Shown here: in pieces, positions 8,921-18,640 of the stretch
Numbering within the stretch: the first letter of the stretch is position 1
How the letters are laid out: every line of letters begins with the position of its first letter
From: JAMZMI01 sp047632435
GTDB taxonomy: Bacteria > Bacteroidota > Bacteroidia > Cytophagales > Cyclobacteriaceae
NCBI GenBank assembly: GCA_047632435.1
Contig: JBLICU010000001.1
Span: forward strand, 1-64,000
DNA: 64,000 nt
Direction of reading: 5' to 3'
Notes under the pieces: model-generated
What the model was told of the DNA's origin: nothing
Database searches by the model: none
Seen by the model: the letters and a program-made list of their open reading frames with translations, nothing else
Made by a program: the position numbers and the translations under genes

Positions 8921-9841
8921 TTAGAAAATTGACCTTCCTAATTTTGTTGTCAACATTTCCAGTGCTTTCATTCCTTTATTGGAATTCCCTTTTTTGTTGA
9001 GCGGAGGACTCCAAACACTTACGCAATATTTCAAAGGATTGATTGCTACAATAGCCCCTCCAACGCCACTTTTACCCGGAAGGCCTACTTCAAAAGCGAA
9101 TTCTCCAGATTCATCATAAAAGCCGCAGGTGAGCATTAATGCATTCATTCTTCTAGACTGACTTGCAGTCAGCAAATATTTGCCATGACCAAAAGGGATA
9201 TCTGTTTCTCCAAAATTTAGGAATGTCTGTGACAGCTCTGCGCATGACATTTCAAGAGAACATTGCCAGAAGTAAAAATCAAGAACATCTTCCACTCTAT
9301 TCACCAAATTACCCTTGGCTTTAATCATATATGCCAGCGATGAGTTGGCATGCCCGACACTTTTTTCAGATAGTGCCACCTGTTCATTATATTGTATGTC
9401 ATCATTTCCACACAATCCCCGCACGTATTCTAAAAATTCAGCTTTAGGATTGTTCAGCATGCTTACGAGCATATCTGCAATGACAATGGCCCCTGCATTG
9501 ATAAATGGATTTCTTGGAAAACCTTCCTCATACTCCAGTTGTATGATGGAGTTAAAACCGTTACCAGATGGTTCTACATCAACTCTTTCCCACACCTCGT
9601 GATCCAATTGGCTAAATACCATCGCCAGGGACAAAACCTTCGAGACACTTTGAATTGAAAATTTCTCATCTGCATCCCCAACTTTATTTTGAATTCCATC
9701 AATTGTGGTGAGACAAATACCAAACTTGTTTCTATCGACAGTAGCCAAATGTGGTATGTAATCCGCTACTTTTCCATCGTCCTTAAAATTTTCCAATTCC
9801 TTATATATTTCATGGATGATTTGGTTGTAATCGGTGGTCAT
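8921..9841 (-). CDS. glsA: Glutaminase, serine-dependent beta-lactamase fold (GlsA)
   Basis: 306 residues from the ATG at 9841, matching the family length of about 305. An upstream in-frame start at 9958 would add 39 residues without family similarity, so I reject it. Motifs include FSIQSVSKVLSL with the catalytic S-x-x-K (SVSK), NPFINAGAI, the conserved Tyr/Asn region LANSSLAYMIK-like (HANSSLAYM), and GLPGKSGVGGAI. It hydrolyses glutamine to glutamate and ammonia in the cytoplasm. No operon partner is present. Confidence 0.95.
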   Translation of the reverse strand: MTTDYNQIIHEIYKELENFKDDGKVADYIPHLATVDRNKFGICLTTIDGIQNKVGDADEKFSIQSVSKVLSLAMVFSQLDHEVWERVDVEPSGNGFNSIIQLEYEEGFPRNPFINAGAIVIADMLVSMLNNPKAEFLEYVRGLCGNDDIQYNEQVALSEKSVGHANSSLAYMIKAKGNLVNRVEDVLDFYFWQCSLEMSCAELSQTFLNFGETDIPFGHGKYLLTASQSRRMNALMLTCGFYDESGEFAFEVGLPGKSGVGGAIVAINPLKYCVSVWSPPLNKKGNSNKGMKALEMLTTKLGRSIF

Positions 9842-10023
9842 ATTTGATCGATTTGGTTTGATTCGATGATTTTGAGAAGGCAAAGTTACTTTTATTAGGT
9901 AGTTAAATGGGCAGGTTTTGTGACGGACATGATCGCTTTTTTGGTGACTGTACTTCAAATAAAATGGCAGAAGATACCTTTATAAATTCTTTAACTCCAT
10001 TTGGGAAAAACTAACTTTCCGCA

Positions 10024-10899
10024 ATGAATCAAGGATCACATTTTTTGCAGCTGGGTCTGGCGATATTAATCATGTCAAGTTCAGGTACTTTGGGAAGGTA
10101 TATTGATCTGCCCGTTCCTGTTATTATTTGGATCAGGTGTGTTATTGGGTCAGTGGCTTTGTATTTGGTCATTCGTTTTGGCGGTTTTGGAATACGCATA
10201 TCCCGAGGTAAATCCTTCTGGATGCTATTTATAAGCTCGATTTTTCTTGGAATCCATTGGATCACCTATTTCTATGCATTAAAACTATCAAGTGTAGCAG
10301 TTGGTATGTTGTCTTTGTTTACTTATCCAGTGATTACTGCATTGCTTGAGCCGATTATGCTAAAAGTGAAATTTCAAAAAAGCACTGTTTTTATTGGGAT
10401 GATAGCCTTTTTTGGCGTTATGTTGCTTGCTCCAGAGCTTAATTTTGAAAATGACTACACATTGGGTATTGCAATGGGGATTTTCTCGGCATTGACATAT
10501 TCCATTCGAAATATTCTTCTCAAGAAACAAATTTCTGATCAATCAGGAGTGACATTAATGTTTTATCAGCTCCTGATCATTACACTCATTCTTTGGCCGG
10601 TTTTATTCCTTTTTAATTTTGACGTGGATCAATCAATTGTTGAAAACTGGCAGCCACTTTTGATCCTGGGTTTATTTACCACAGCAGCAGGACATACGCT
10701 TTTTGTGTTGAGTTTCAGGCACTTTACCATCAGCACGGTCAGTATAATAAGTGCACTTACGCCACTTCTGGGAACGATTATTGGATTTTTCGTTTTATCC
10801 GAAGTGCCCGCAGGCCGAACCTATATTGGCGGGTGTTTGATTTTGCTTACTGTAATTGCGGAAAGTATTCGAACCGTCAATGCAGCGAAGCGCATTTAA
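10024..10899 (+). CDS. EamA-family drug/metabolite (DMT) transporter
   Basis: 291 residues with about ten hydrophobic segments arranged as two EamA repeats. Features are LGLAILIMSSSGTLGRY at the start, GIHWITYFYALKLSSVAVGMLSLFTYPV in the first repeat and HFTISTVSIISALTPLLGTIIGFF in the second. It is an inner-membrane exporter of unknown small metabolites. It is monocistronic, divergent from glsA, and followed by a strong hairpin at 10902-10937. Confidence 0.88.
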   Translation: MNQGSHFLQLGLAILIMSSSGTLGRYIDLPVPVIIWIRCVIGSVALYLVIRFGGFGIRISRGKSFWMLFISSIFLGIHWITYFYALKLSSVAVGMLSLFTYPVITALLEPIMLKVKFQKSTVFIGMIAFFGVMLLAPELNFENDYTLGIAMGIFSALTYSIRNILLKKQISDQSGVTLMFYQLLIITLILWPVLFLFNFDVDQSIVENWQPLLILGLFTTAAGHTLFVLSFRHFTISTVSIISALTPLLGTIIGFFVLSEVPAGRTYIGGCLILLTVIAESIRTVNAAKRI

Positions 10900-10901
10900 A
10901 A

Positions 10902-10937
10902 AAAAAGATCGGTACCATCTTGTGCACCGATCTTTTT
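10902..10937. terminator. Bidirectional intrinsic terminator
   Basis: AAAAAGATCGGT pairs with ACCGATCTTTTT, a 12 bp stem with flanking A and T runs. It lies between the convergent DMT and MscS genes and can serve both strands. Confidence 0.9.
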
Positions 10938-10959
10938 AATAAGAAAATGAGATAATGGA

Positions 10960-11814
10960 TTATTTCTGATTATGTACATGAACATCCATTTGCGGAAAAG
11001 GAATGTTGAGTCCTTCTTTCGCAAAGGATTTATATACTTTTTCATTCATATCGAAATGTACCGGCCACAAGTCTGATGCCTTTGTCCATGCTCTTACTAC
11101 GAAATTCACTGAGCTGTCTCCAAGTGAATGCATGGCAATAAATGGTTCTGGTTCTTTTAAGATTCGCTCATCCTCAGCAATAAGTTTTGCAAGAACTTCT
11201 TTGGCTTTATCTGAATCGTCACCATAGGCGATACCAAACATCCAGTCGGATCTGCGCTCCTCTTCATGTGAAAGATTTGTGAGATCTGCGTTTGCCAGAC
11301 TTCCGTTTGGCATGTAGACCAATTTTTTATCAAAGGTGTTAATCAATGTGTAGAAGATTTGAATTGATTTCACCGTACCCAAGTAGCCTTTTACGTCAAT
11401 CACATCACCCACCTTGAATGGCTTCAAAAGTAATATGATAACACCGCCGGCGAAATTTTGCAAGGTTCCTTGAAGGGCAAGTCCAATTGCCAGACCTGCA
11501 GCACCTAAAATAGCAATGAAGCTGGTAACCTGAATACCAACCATACCGATCACAGAAATGAACAACATCACTTTGAGCAGCATGTTGAAAAGTGTTTTTA
11601 GAAATGGTGTGAGCGAAGGATCAAAATCCCGTTTGGTCATTAGTTTACCCAATGTGCGAGTAAAGGCATTGATAACCCAAAGCCCAATCACCAAGGTAAT
11701 GATCGCCAAAATTACTTTGGGTCCATAATCTATCAGATAGCCCATCAGCATCGCCGAGATATCTATCATTTTCTCAACCTGTTGGGTCACTTCATTTACC
11801 ACTTGATCTTCCAT
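10960..11814 (-). CDS. mscS: Small-conductance mechanosensitive channel, MscS family
   Basis: 284 residues, close to E. coli MscS. Three transmembrane helices are visible, and the pore helix carries the Gly/Ala packing pattern LGAAGLAIGLALQGTLQNFAGG. The beta domain follows with PFKVGDVIDVKGYLGTVKSI and MPNGSLANADLTN, then a C-terminal alpha/beta cage. It opens under membrane tension to release solutes during hypo-osmotic shock. The terminator downstream is shared with the convergent DMT gene. Confidence 0.95.
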   Translation of the reverse strand: MEDQVVNEVTQQVEKMIDISAMLMGYLIDYGPKVILAIITLVIGLWVINAFTRTLGKLMTKRDFDPSLTPFLKTLFNMLLKVMLFISVIGMVGIQVTSFIAILGAAGLAIGLALQGTLQNFAGGVIILLLKPFKVGDVIDVKGYLGTVKSIQIFYTLINTFDKKLVYMPNGSLANADLTNLSHEEERRSDWMFGIAYGDDSDKAKEVLAKLIAEDERILKEPEPFIAMHSLGDSSVNFVVRAWTKASDLWPVHFDMNEKVYKSFAKEGLNIPFPQMDVHVHNQK

Positions 11815-11848
11815 TTTTAATTCTATTTGTTAAACTTAAATTTCAAAA

Positions 11849-12211
11849 TTAATCTTCTGGGTAGGGGATAAAAAGAAAGTTGGTGAATTCCTTATCAACA
11901 ACAAAAAGGCAGCAAAATTCATCGGCATCTTTATAAGCTGCGGCAAAACCCTCTTCGTCTTCTATGAGCTCTCTTTGTACGAACTCTTCCATCATTGAGG
12001 CATAATAGTGCCATTCATTTTCCAGTTTTCCAGTTTCGTAAAGTATTTGCCCTATTGGAATATCTTCTTGTGACATTGGGAAAATGGGGTACTTTGAAAA
12101 ACCTTGCTTCCTAATCAGATAGGATGCTTCTTTCAGGTATTCAGATACTTTCACAAAATCGGAAGAGATTTTACCAAGGTATTTAGGGTTTAAATTAGGA
12201 TCGTTTTGCAT
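11849..12211 (-). CDS. Conserved hypothetical protein, acidic
   Basis: 120 residues with no signal peptide or membrane segment. It is acidic and ends in FLFIPYPED. Recognisable stretches are YLKEASYLIRKQGFSKYPIFPMS and NEWHYYASMMEEFVQRELI. It resembles a small Bacteroidota-restricted cytoplasmic family of unknown function that I cannot name. It lies 34 nt upstream of mscS on the same strand and may share its transcript. Confidence 0.7.
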   Translation of the reverse strand: MQNDPNLNPKYLGKISSDFVKVSEYLKEASYLIRKQGFSKYPIFPMSQEDIPIGQILYETGKLENEWHYYASMMEEFVQRELIEDEEGFAAAYKDADEFCCLFVVDKEFTNFLFIPYPED

Positions 12212-12524
12212 GATTATTTGGCAGTTAATAAAATTGCGTTTTCTATGCGATGTATTTGTTTCGCCTAAAAAACCACTTTATTGGGCTAGGAGCTGATTTT
12301 ATAGAATCCTTTTTTTTGTGGACAAAGAACGGACAAAAGCATATCAATTTCCCATCTTTTTCTCATTTCAGATAGGAAAAAGATGAGAAATACTTCCTAT
12401 TTATTTAAAAGACAGGAAATGGATTAACAGGTGTTTTTGGAATTTATTCATTTTGGTTACAATACGGACATTTATTGCGACAAGTAGTATATTTACCGTA
12501 TAAGTTTGAATAAAAGATAAGCCC
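12212..12524. other. Intergenic region with a 10 bp inverted repeat
   Basis: This 313 nt divergent spacer holds no gene I can support. CATCTTTTTC (12352-12361) and GAAAAAGATG (12375-12384) form a perfect 10 bp inverted repeat with a 13 nt loop. It is too far from the antitoxin start for a typical autoregulatory operator, so its role is open. Confidence 0.5.
12475..12508 (+). promoter_or_regulatory. Candidate Bacteroidota-type promoter of the toxin-antitoxin pair
   Basis: TAAGTTTG at 12501-12508 matches the TAnnTTTG -7 element. A TTG at 12475-12477, 23 nt upstream, could be the -33 element. The antitoxin ATG lies 16 nt downstream. Confidence 0.45.
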
Positions 12525-12791
12525 ATGTCTGACAGGATAAATGCACGATTATCAAAGCCTCTAGCCGAACATGTAGACAGAATGGTGGGTAGGGAAAGCT
12601 TGTTTGAAACACCAAGTGAATATATTCGGTCTCTCATTCGGCGTGACATGGAAAGTGACTCTTCACAAGTTTATGCCAAAATCATTGAGGGTTTTGAAGA
12701 CATTAGAGAAGAACGTTTTTTTGAGTCAACCGGAGATTGGAAAAAGGATAGAGAGATATTCAGACAGAAAGAAACTAACGGCTGGAAGTAA
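12525..12791 (+). CDS. ParD-like ribbon-helix-helix antitoxin
   Basis: 88 residues. The N-terminus SDRINARLSKPLAEHVDRMVG and ETPSEYIRSLIRRDME form a ribbon-helix-helix DNA-binding domain of the ParD/CopG type. The C-terminal half is charged and probably wraps the toxin. It is followed after 3 nt by the ParE-like toxin, the standard antitoxin-first order. It likely represses its own promoter. Confidence 0.85.
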   Translation: MSDRINARLSKPLAEHVDRMVGRESLFETPSEYIRSLIRRDMESDSSQVYAKIIEGFEDIREERFFESTGDWKKDREIFRQKETNGWK

Positions 12792-12794
12792 AAC

Positions 12795-13139
12795 ATGTCT
12801 AAATTCTTTCTTACAAGGCGAACAAATATCGACCTTCTTGAAATCGAAGACCACTCCTTACAGAAATGGGGTGAAGATCAAACGGACATTTACATGGGTG
12901 ATCTTTACCGCAGATTTGCTGAAATAGCTGAAAAGCCTGATGTAGGAAAGCTTCGGTACAATCGTTCCTTTCCTTTTTATATGGCTCCTGCGAGAGAGCA
13001 CTTTGTCATATACAAACCCATTGATACAGGAATAATCATCGCGACAGTTCTTCACGGTTGCCGCGACATAGAAACAATTGTGAGAAACATGGCCGTGACT
13101 TTATCCAAAGAGATTCTGAATATTGAAGATAAGATTTAG
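12795..13139 (+). CDS. ParE/RelE-superfamily toxin
   Basis: 114 residues. FFLTRRTNIDLLEIEDHSLQKWGEDQT, then a basic segment with RYNRSFPFYMAPAREHFVIYKPID, then GIIIATVLHGCRDIE fit the ParE fold: two N-terminal helices packed on a sheet ending in a V(L)HGxRD-like strand. ParE toxins inhibit DNA gyrase; RelE members cleave mRNA, and the target cannot be read here. Paired with the antitoxin 3 nt upstream. The reading frame is intact. Confidence 0.85.
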   Translation: MSKFFLTRRTNIDLLEIEDHSLQKWGEDQTDIYMGDLYRRFAEIAEKPDVGKLRYNRSFPFYMAPAREHFVIYKPIDTGIIIATVLHGCRDIETIVRNMAVTLSKEILNIEDKI

Positions 13140-13257
13140 CGTGACATTTGTAAAGGATCTCTATTTCGCTTAAATCCTCCTTTTTTCCTGTATATAATGA
13201 TCTTTCATACTTGCGTTTCGGGCAGCAGTTGGGTGTTTTTCGTAATTAGGCATAAAG

Positions 13258-13530
13258 ATAACATCCACTTTGAATGCTTATGGTGGGAAGATCACGCTGA
13301 ATTTGAAAAGAACAGAAAAGAAGCAGGTACTTGCGGTAAAGGATACGGGCTTAGGTGTTTATAAGCCAGATTAGAAAAAGATATTCAATTTATTTCACAG
13401 AACATATGGGACACATGATTCTGGAAGTACCGAAAGTGTGGTTGGCCTTGTCTTCGTGAATAATCCGGCACGCACACTTGACGGCTCGGAGAAGCTTGTT
13501 GGTTCAGATAGGTCTGGATCAGAGTTTTAA
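13258..13530 (+). pseudogene. Decayed ATPase domain of a sensor histidine kinase
   Basis: One frame reads through a histidine-kinase HATPase_c core: STLNAYGGKITLNLKR (remnant N box), AVKDTGLGVYKPD (G1 box, DTGLG), then an in-frame TAG at 13372, KKIFNLFHRTYGT (F box), GSTESVVGLVFVNNPARTLDG (degraded G2 box and following helix), and DRSGSEF before a stop at 13528. No start codon or upstream dimerisation domain remains. It is a relic, not an expressed gene, and sits just downstream of the toxin gene. Confidence 0.7.
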
Positions 13531-13916
13531 ATAGAATGCCTTTGGAACAAGTAGTTGAATCCATCACTTTTCGTGAAGAAAAGATTCTGAGATTCGAGAT
13601 GCGTAGCTGGACAAGCTCTTAGAAAAAAGAAAGCAATTAATGAAGTCGAAAATGCCCGACAATATTAATGTAACTGCAGATAGTATAATCACTAATCGCT
13701 GGCTCAACTCAAAGAAGTTCAAACTGAATAAATACTGGCCCCCTCCATTATTACTTAGTTGTATTTTATCAGGCAGTCCATGATATTATCAATTCATTGA
13801 TGACTTTCCTTAGCTCGAAAATGGCAGTGATCAGCAAGAAATCGGTTTTTTAGATGAGAAATGATAGGAAATAAAAAAGTCTTTAAACGTCAATTTAAGG
13901 GCTCTTTCCTATCTTT
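13531..13916. other. Intergenic DNA, no gene recognised
   Basis: Stops occur in all frames. A 9 bp inverted repeat (GATAGGAAA at 13863-13871, TTTCCTATC at 13905-13913) with AT-rich DNA between lies just past the rlmD stop and might help termination. Nothing else is supported. Confidence 0.4.
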
Positions 13917-15323
13917 TTAAAGTAATTCCTTTCTCGACTCCAACAAAACCACATTCTCCACATGCTGCGTCTGAGGAAACATATCTACGGGCTGGATTTT
14001 CACAACATCAAAGCATTCAGCGAGCAATTCCAAATCGCGGGCCTGGGTCGCGGGATTGCAGCTTATGTATACCAAGCGACTTGGCCGAACCCTGTTCAAC
14101 ATTTCCACTACTTTTTCATGCATGCCTGCGCGAGGTGGATCTGTTATGATTACATCAGGCTGAACGTATTTTTGGACAAAGCTTTCTGTAAACAGATCTT
14201 TCATATCACCGGCAATAAAAGTAGTGTTGTGGATGTCATTAAGTTCAGAGTTTTTACGGGCATCAATGGTGGCATCCTCTACAGATTCCACGCCAATCAC
14301 TTTTTTGGCATTCTTCGCAATAAAGTTAGCGATGGTTCCTGTGCCTGTGTATAGGTCATACACTATTTCATTTCCGGTAAGTCCGGCAAATTCCCGCGCA
14401 ACCTTATACAATTCATAAGCCTGCTTGGGATTAGTTTGATAGAAAGATTTCGGGCCGATTCGAAATTGTAACCCTTCCATCTTTTCGGTGATGTAAGCTT
14501 CCCCATGATATAAATGTACTGGCAGATCATAAAAAGTCTCATTTCCTTTGCCATTGATGATATACTGCAAAGAGGTGATTTGAGGGAATTCGTTTTTCAG
14601 AGATTCGAGTAGATTTTTGTTTTTTGCATCTTCATAAAAAAACTGAACCAACACCATCAGATCACCTGTAGTTGTTGTGCGGATGATCAAATTTCGCAAC
14701 AAACCTGTCTGATTTCTTAGATTGAAAAAACTCAAATCATTTTCATGTGCATATTTTTTGACTGCCAAACGAATATCGTTGGACGCCCCGCCCTGCAGCC
14801 AGCATTTTTCAATATCGAGTATGCGGTCAAATCTTTTTGGAATATGAAAGCCCAAAGCATTTTTAGAGAATTCGATTCCGCTATCTATTTGCTCCCGCGT
14901 GAGCCATCTGTAGTCAGAAAAGGTGAATTCAAGTTTATTGCGGTAAAATTGAGTTTCAGCAGATCCAATTATTGGCATAATTTCAGGCAGATTCTCAATT
15001 TTGGATATTTTTTTCAGATTGTCAGCGACATGCTCCTGCTTGTATTTGATTTGCGATTCGTAGTTGATATGTTGCCATTTACACCCTCCGCAAACACCGA
15101 AATGTTCACAAAATGGGTCAACTCTATTTTCAGACTTTTGATGGAAGTGGGTAATGACCCCTTCGAAGAATCTTTTCTTATTTCCGGTTATTTGAACATC
15201 TACAATGTCGCCAGGAGCACCTTGATTGATGAAAAATACTTTTGAATCTTGTTTGCCTATACTCTTACCTTCAGCGGAGATACCTATTATCTCCAGCTTT
15301 TCAATAACTTTACTATGCTTCAT
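13917..15323 (-). CDS. rlmD: 23S rRNA (uracil-C5) methyltransferase RlmD/RumA family
   Basis: 468 residues from the ATG at 15323; a longer frame to 15530 overlaps the divergent gene and lacks family similarity. A TRAM-like N-terminal barrel (EKLEIIGISAEGKSIGK) is followed by an iron-sulfur cluster site (CEHFGVCGGCKWQH), the SAM-binding motif YDLYTGTGTIANF, DPPRAGMHEKV and the catalytic Cys region YISCNPATQARDL. It methylates a uridine of 23S rRNA (U1939 in E. coli numbering). Monocistronic. Confidence 0.93.
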   Translation of the reverse strand: MKHSKVIEKLEIIGISAEGKSIGKQDSKVFFINQGAPGDIVDVQITGNKKRFFEGVITHFHQKSENRVDPFCEHFGVCGGCKWQHINYESQIKYKQEHVADNLKKISKIENLPEIMPIIGSAETQFYRNKLEFTFSDYRWLTREQIDSGIEFSKNALGFHIPKRFDRILDIEKCWLQGGASNDIRLAVKKYAHENDLSFFNLRNQTGLLRNLIIRTTTTGDLMVLVQFFYEDAKNKNLLESLKNEFPQITSLQYIINGKGNETFYDLPVHLYHGEAYITEKMEGLQFRIGPKSFYQTNPKQAYELYKVAREFAGLTGNEIVYDLYTGTGTIANFIAKNAKKVIGVESVEDATIDARKNSELNDIHNTTFIAGDMKDLFTESFVQKYVQPDVIITDPPRAGMHEKVVEMLNRVRPSRLVYISCNPATQARDLELLAECFDVVKIQPVDMFPQTQHVENVVLLESRKELL

Positions 15324-15405
15324 AAGGAGCAAAATTACTATTTGTTTTACCAAAATAATGGGATGTTGCAGATTGTGAAGGTTTGTTGAATATATTCCGC
15401 TGCTA

Positions 15406-17988
15406 ATGAGAAGACTGTTTTTTCTTTTTGCCTTTTTAATAGGATGTGTTGGCGCAAATGCCGCCCATATTGTAGGTGGGGAAATTGAGTTTATCACCAT
15501 TTCTCCCGGTGTATATACCATCAGACTCATCCAGTATCGCGATGAATTTCAGGACATCAATAATTTTGTAGAGGAATCCGTACTGGTAACCTTATTTTCA
15601 AATAGAAACGACGAGAGACTATTCAATTTTACATTGTTATTTGAGGATCAGACGGAAGTGGTATACACCAACATCGACTGCACTATCGAAGAGTTGGAAA
15701 CGACCAGAGTAGTCTGGACAGGAACCTTTGAATTAGACCCATTGCAATTTACAGATGAGGAGGGATATTATATAACCTGGGATAGGTGCTGTCGAAATGC
15801 CAATGTTATCAATATTTTGGGATCAGGAGGCGCAGGGATGCAATATATCCTTGACATTCCACCTCTGTATAAAAACAATCAACCTTTCATCAATTCATCC
15901 CCTATATTAAATAAGCCGCTAAGTGACTATGCCTGTGTGGGACAACTATATTACACCAGTTTTATTGGGCAAGACCCTGATGGCGATTCCCTGTCGTACA
16001 GATTGGCAGTGCCTTTAAATACAAAAACTGCCAGCGCCTCAAACCCTGCTCCACTTCCAGACCCCAAGCCTATATTAGAGATCAGATGGGCTACTGGATA
16101 TGATTTTGATAACGTGATACCGGGTACTCCCTCCCTCAAAATAAGTAATAGAGGGTTGCTCACCGTCAATCCGGATAAAAAGGGGCTGTATGTATTTTCT
16201 GTTATCGTAGAAGAATGGAGAGATGATGCTACATCAGGCGTACCCACAAAGATAGGCCAGGTACAGCGAGATTTTCAGATGCTGGTGATTGACGGATGCG
16301 AACCACCACCCCCACCTTCTTTGGATGTTGTCATTCCTGGAAATCCCTCGTTTGATTCAGATACTGATACATTAAAGTATGCTCTCGGAGACGAACGTTG
16401 CTTTTTTTTCAAAGTCACCAACGTTCTTCAGGGTGAAAAAGTCAGTTTTCGAGCCGATCCGGTCAATTTTATTGGTGAATTCGATGTACTTGGAGAATTG
16501 AAATATACTGTAGGCCCAGGAAATGAAGCATTGATAGAATATTGCGCACCAGAATGCCCTCCTTTGGGAAATAGACCTTTTATTGTTGATTTCATTGTGG
16601 AGGATAATATTTGTCCTTTGCCGCAACTTGATACGGTCAGACTTACCATACAGGTGGAACCCCCGCCAAACAATAAGGTAAATCTTTCATCTATTCCGAA
16701 TGTATACAATGTGCTCAATGGCAATCAAATCACATTCAATTTCACTGCAACGGATGCCGACAATGATTTTATTGATGTGTCATTACTCTATAATGATCCA
16801 CTTACACCGCAGGAGAGAGGTCTGTTTTTTCAATTGAATGTCAATGAACCTGGGCTCGTGGAAGGAACTTTTACATTTGACGTGGACTGCAATGTGTATG
16901 ATTATTCGGATAAGCGAAATTTCACTATTGGGATTATGGCTGAAGATAAAGATCGGTGTGAATATGAAAATCCCATAATAGAGTGGGTAGACCTAAATGC
17001 CATTCTACCTGGTAATACGGATCCTGTGGTGAGCTCTTCAGAACCAACTATCATAAATATAGATCCTGATCAGGAAATCAATTTTGAAATTTCGGCTAAG
17101 GATTTTGACAATGATCAGATCACCTTGCGAATGGCCACAGACGGATTTGATCCAAATGATCTCGGTGTTACGTTTGAGGACACTACAAATTTGGGCTTGG
17201 TATCAAGTTTTTTTTCATGGACTCCATTTTGTAATGAAATCAATTTATTGGCTAAAAATGAATACACATTCTTTTTCATCGCTGAGGACGATGATCTGTG
17301 TCACATTCAGAACTACGACACTCTGGAAGTTCTTGTTAAAATAAACCTTCCGGTAAATAACAAGCCAGATTTTGAATCCATTGCCAGAAAGTATCAAGTA
17401 GAAGTAAATACGACATTTGAATTAGAAATCAATGTGTCAGATCAGGAAATAGATCAGGAGATTACTTTGCAATTTCATGATTCCTTCCGTCGACCAAATT
17501 CAAATTCACTGACATTTGAAACAGTTACAGGTTTTGGTGATGTAAATTCATTATTACAATGGACACCCGAGTGTCAATTGTTGGAATTGGGCCAAACAAG
17601 TCGAATTTATGAACTGTATTTTCTGGCCTTTGACAATAGCTGTCCAATTACCGGATTGGATACCATGAAGCTATCATTTGAGATTGTAGAAACTAGGGAT
17701 GCCTTTATAAGGTTTGATCCGCCGGATGTATTTACACCAAATGGCGACAATTGGAACAATGTATTTACACTATCCGGATATGACGACAACAAGCGAAATC
17801 TACCAAAAGATAACTGTGATGATTTCTTTCAATTTATAGTCATACAGGACAGGTCTGGTAAGACAGTTTTTGAAAGTGATGATCGGGATTTCACTTGGCA
17901 TGGAGGTGATGACCCTGCAGGAACTTACTATTATTTGATTCAATTCTCCAAAACAAAGTATAACGGAATTTTAACCTTACTTAAATAG
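15406..17988 (+). CDS. Large secreted surface protein with gliding-motility-associated C-terminal domain
   Basis: 860 residues. A signal peptide (FFLFAFLIGCVGANA) precedes HIVGGEIEFITISPG and a Cys-rich CCRNANVINI segment, a Bacteroidota N-terminal module. At least three Ig/cadherin-like repeats follow, with DADNDFIDV, DFDNDQITL and similar acidic, probably calcium-binding turns. The last 90 residues, starting FDPPDVFTPNGDNWNNVF and ending GTYYYLIQFSKTKYNGILTLLK, are the gliding-motility-associated C-terminal domain that directs type IX secretion and surface attachment. Likely an adhesin; ligand unknown. Confidence 0.88.
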   Translation: MRRLFFLFAFLIGCVGANAAHIVGGEIEFITISPGVYTIRLIQYRDEFQDINNFVEESVLVTLFSNRNDERLFNFTLLFEDQTEVVYTNIDCTIEELETTRVVWTGTFELDPLQFTDEEGYYITWDRCCRNANVINILGSGGAGMQYILDIPPLYKNNQPFINSSPILNKPLSDYACVGQLYYTSFIGQDPDGDSLSYRLAVPLNTKTASASNPAPLPDPKPILEIRWATGYDFDNVIPGTPSLKISNRGLLTVNPDKKGLYVFSVIVEEWRDDATSGVPTKIGQVQRDFQMLVIDGCEPPPPPSLDVVIPGNPSFDSDTDTLKYALGDERCFFFKVTNVLQGEKVSFRADPVNFIGEFDVLGELKYTVGPGNEALIEYCAPECPPLGNRPFIVDFIVEDNICPLPQLDTVRLTIQVEPPPNNKVNLSSIPNVYNVLNGNQITFNFTATDADNDFIDVSLLYNDPLTPQERGLFFQLNVNEPGLVEGTFTFDVDCNVYDYSDKRNFTIGIMAEDKDRCEYENPIIEWVDLNAILPGNTDPVVSSSEPTIINIDPDQEINFEISAKDFDNDQITLRMATDGFDPNDLGVTFEDTTNLGLVSSFFSWTPFCNEINLLAKNEYTFFFIAEDDDLCHIQNYDTLEVLVKINLPVNNKPDFESIARKYQVEVNTTFELEINVSDQEIDQEITLQFHDSFRRPNSNSLTFETVTGFGDVNSLLQWTPECQLLELGQTSRIYELYFLAFDNSCPITGLDTMKLSFEIVETRDAFIRFDPPDVFTPNGDNWNNVFTLSGYDDNKRNLPKDNCDDFFQFIVIQDRSGKTVFESDDRDFTWHGGDDPAGTYYYLIQFSKTKYNGILTLLK

Positions 17989-18640
17989 CGGAATATTGTG
18001 ATGAGTTAATGTGTTTTTATCATTCCGTACTCTGAACCCTATCATTTTTCCAAGTACCAAAAACGCTGTGAATTTTCCAAATTCCAAATACCTAATAACC
18101 TGTACCTCATACTCTGTACCCTATACTTAATTATTCTCTACCGAACACCCATACCTCAGTTGAAATATTAAAGTGTAAAAAATTGATAGTGGGAATGATT
18201 AATAGCAACCTGAACACTTTTTAAAACCAACAAGTCTTCTAAAAAGCTCATTTTTAACATATTCGTAAAGAATTGGGAAAAGACGGGTTCTATTTGCAAT
18301 CACAGGAAGATTATTTTGTATTTCGTTCTGATAATTGAAAAATATTTAACAAAAACTTCATTTGTCGATCGAAAAAATGGAATGTGTGAATTTTTACAAT
18401 CTCTCTAGCTGAATACTTCGGGAGGAAAGCTCAAAAATAGAATTTTTAAAATATTAGTTATTTGATTGTTATATTTTCAATAAAACAGCCCAATTAGCTG
18501 CTAAATTGACAAGTAATATGCTAAAAAAATGAAACGATTATTTTGCGAGAGCTCAAACATTATCTTTATTTGGCAAAACAAATATGTGACGACATATTAT
18601 TAACCAAAGGTTTTCTTCAACAAAATTAAATTTGAAATTT
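17989..18640. other. Long intergenic region with a degenerate direct repeat and amt upstream region
   Basis: No open frame of note. TACTCTGAACCCTAT (18028-18042) and TACTCTGTACCCTAT (18110-18124) are 15 nt near-identical direct repeats within a T/A/C-rich stretch of the kind common in Bacteroidota spacers. The right end carries the motif shared with glutamine synthetase. Confidence 0.55.
18568..18592 (+). promoter_or_regulatory. Bipartite motif shared by the ammonium transporter and glutamine synthetase upstream regions
   Basis: ATTTGGCAA (18568-18576) followed by ATGTGACGA (18584-18592), 49 nt before the transporter ATG. The same two blocks occur at 21193-21201 and 21215-21223 with 6 nt more between them. 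It is a candidate nitrogen-responsive regulatory element. Confidence 0.5.

Noticed and set aside
9842..9958. 39-residue N-terminal extension of glutaminase
   Set aside because: The family starts near the ATG at 9841 and the extension is not conserved in type.
15324..15530. Longer rlmD reading frame adding 69 N-terminal residues
   Set aside because: It overlaps the divergent surface-protein gene and shows no family similarity; the ATG at 15323 begins the RlmD family sequence.
18568..18592. Sigma-54 promoter at the ammonium transporter
   Set aside because: TTTGGCA resembles a -24 element but no TTGC -12 element lies at the needed spacing here or at the glutamine synthetase copy.
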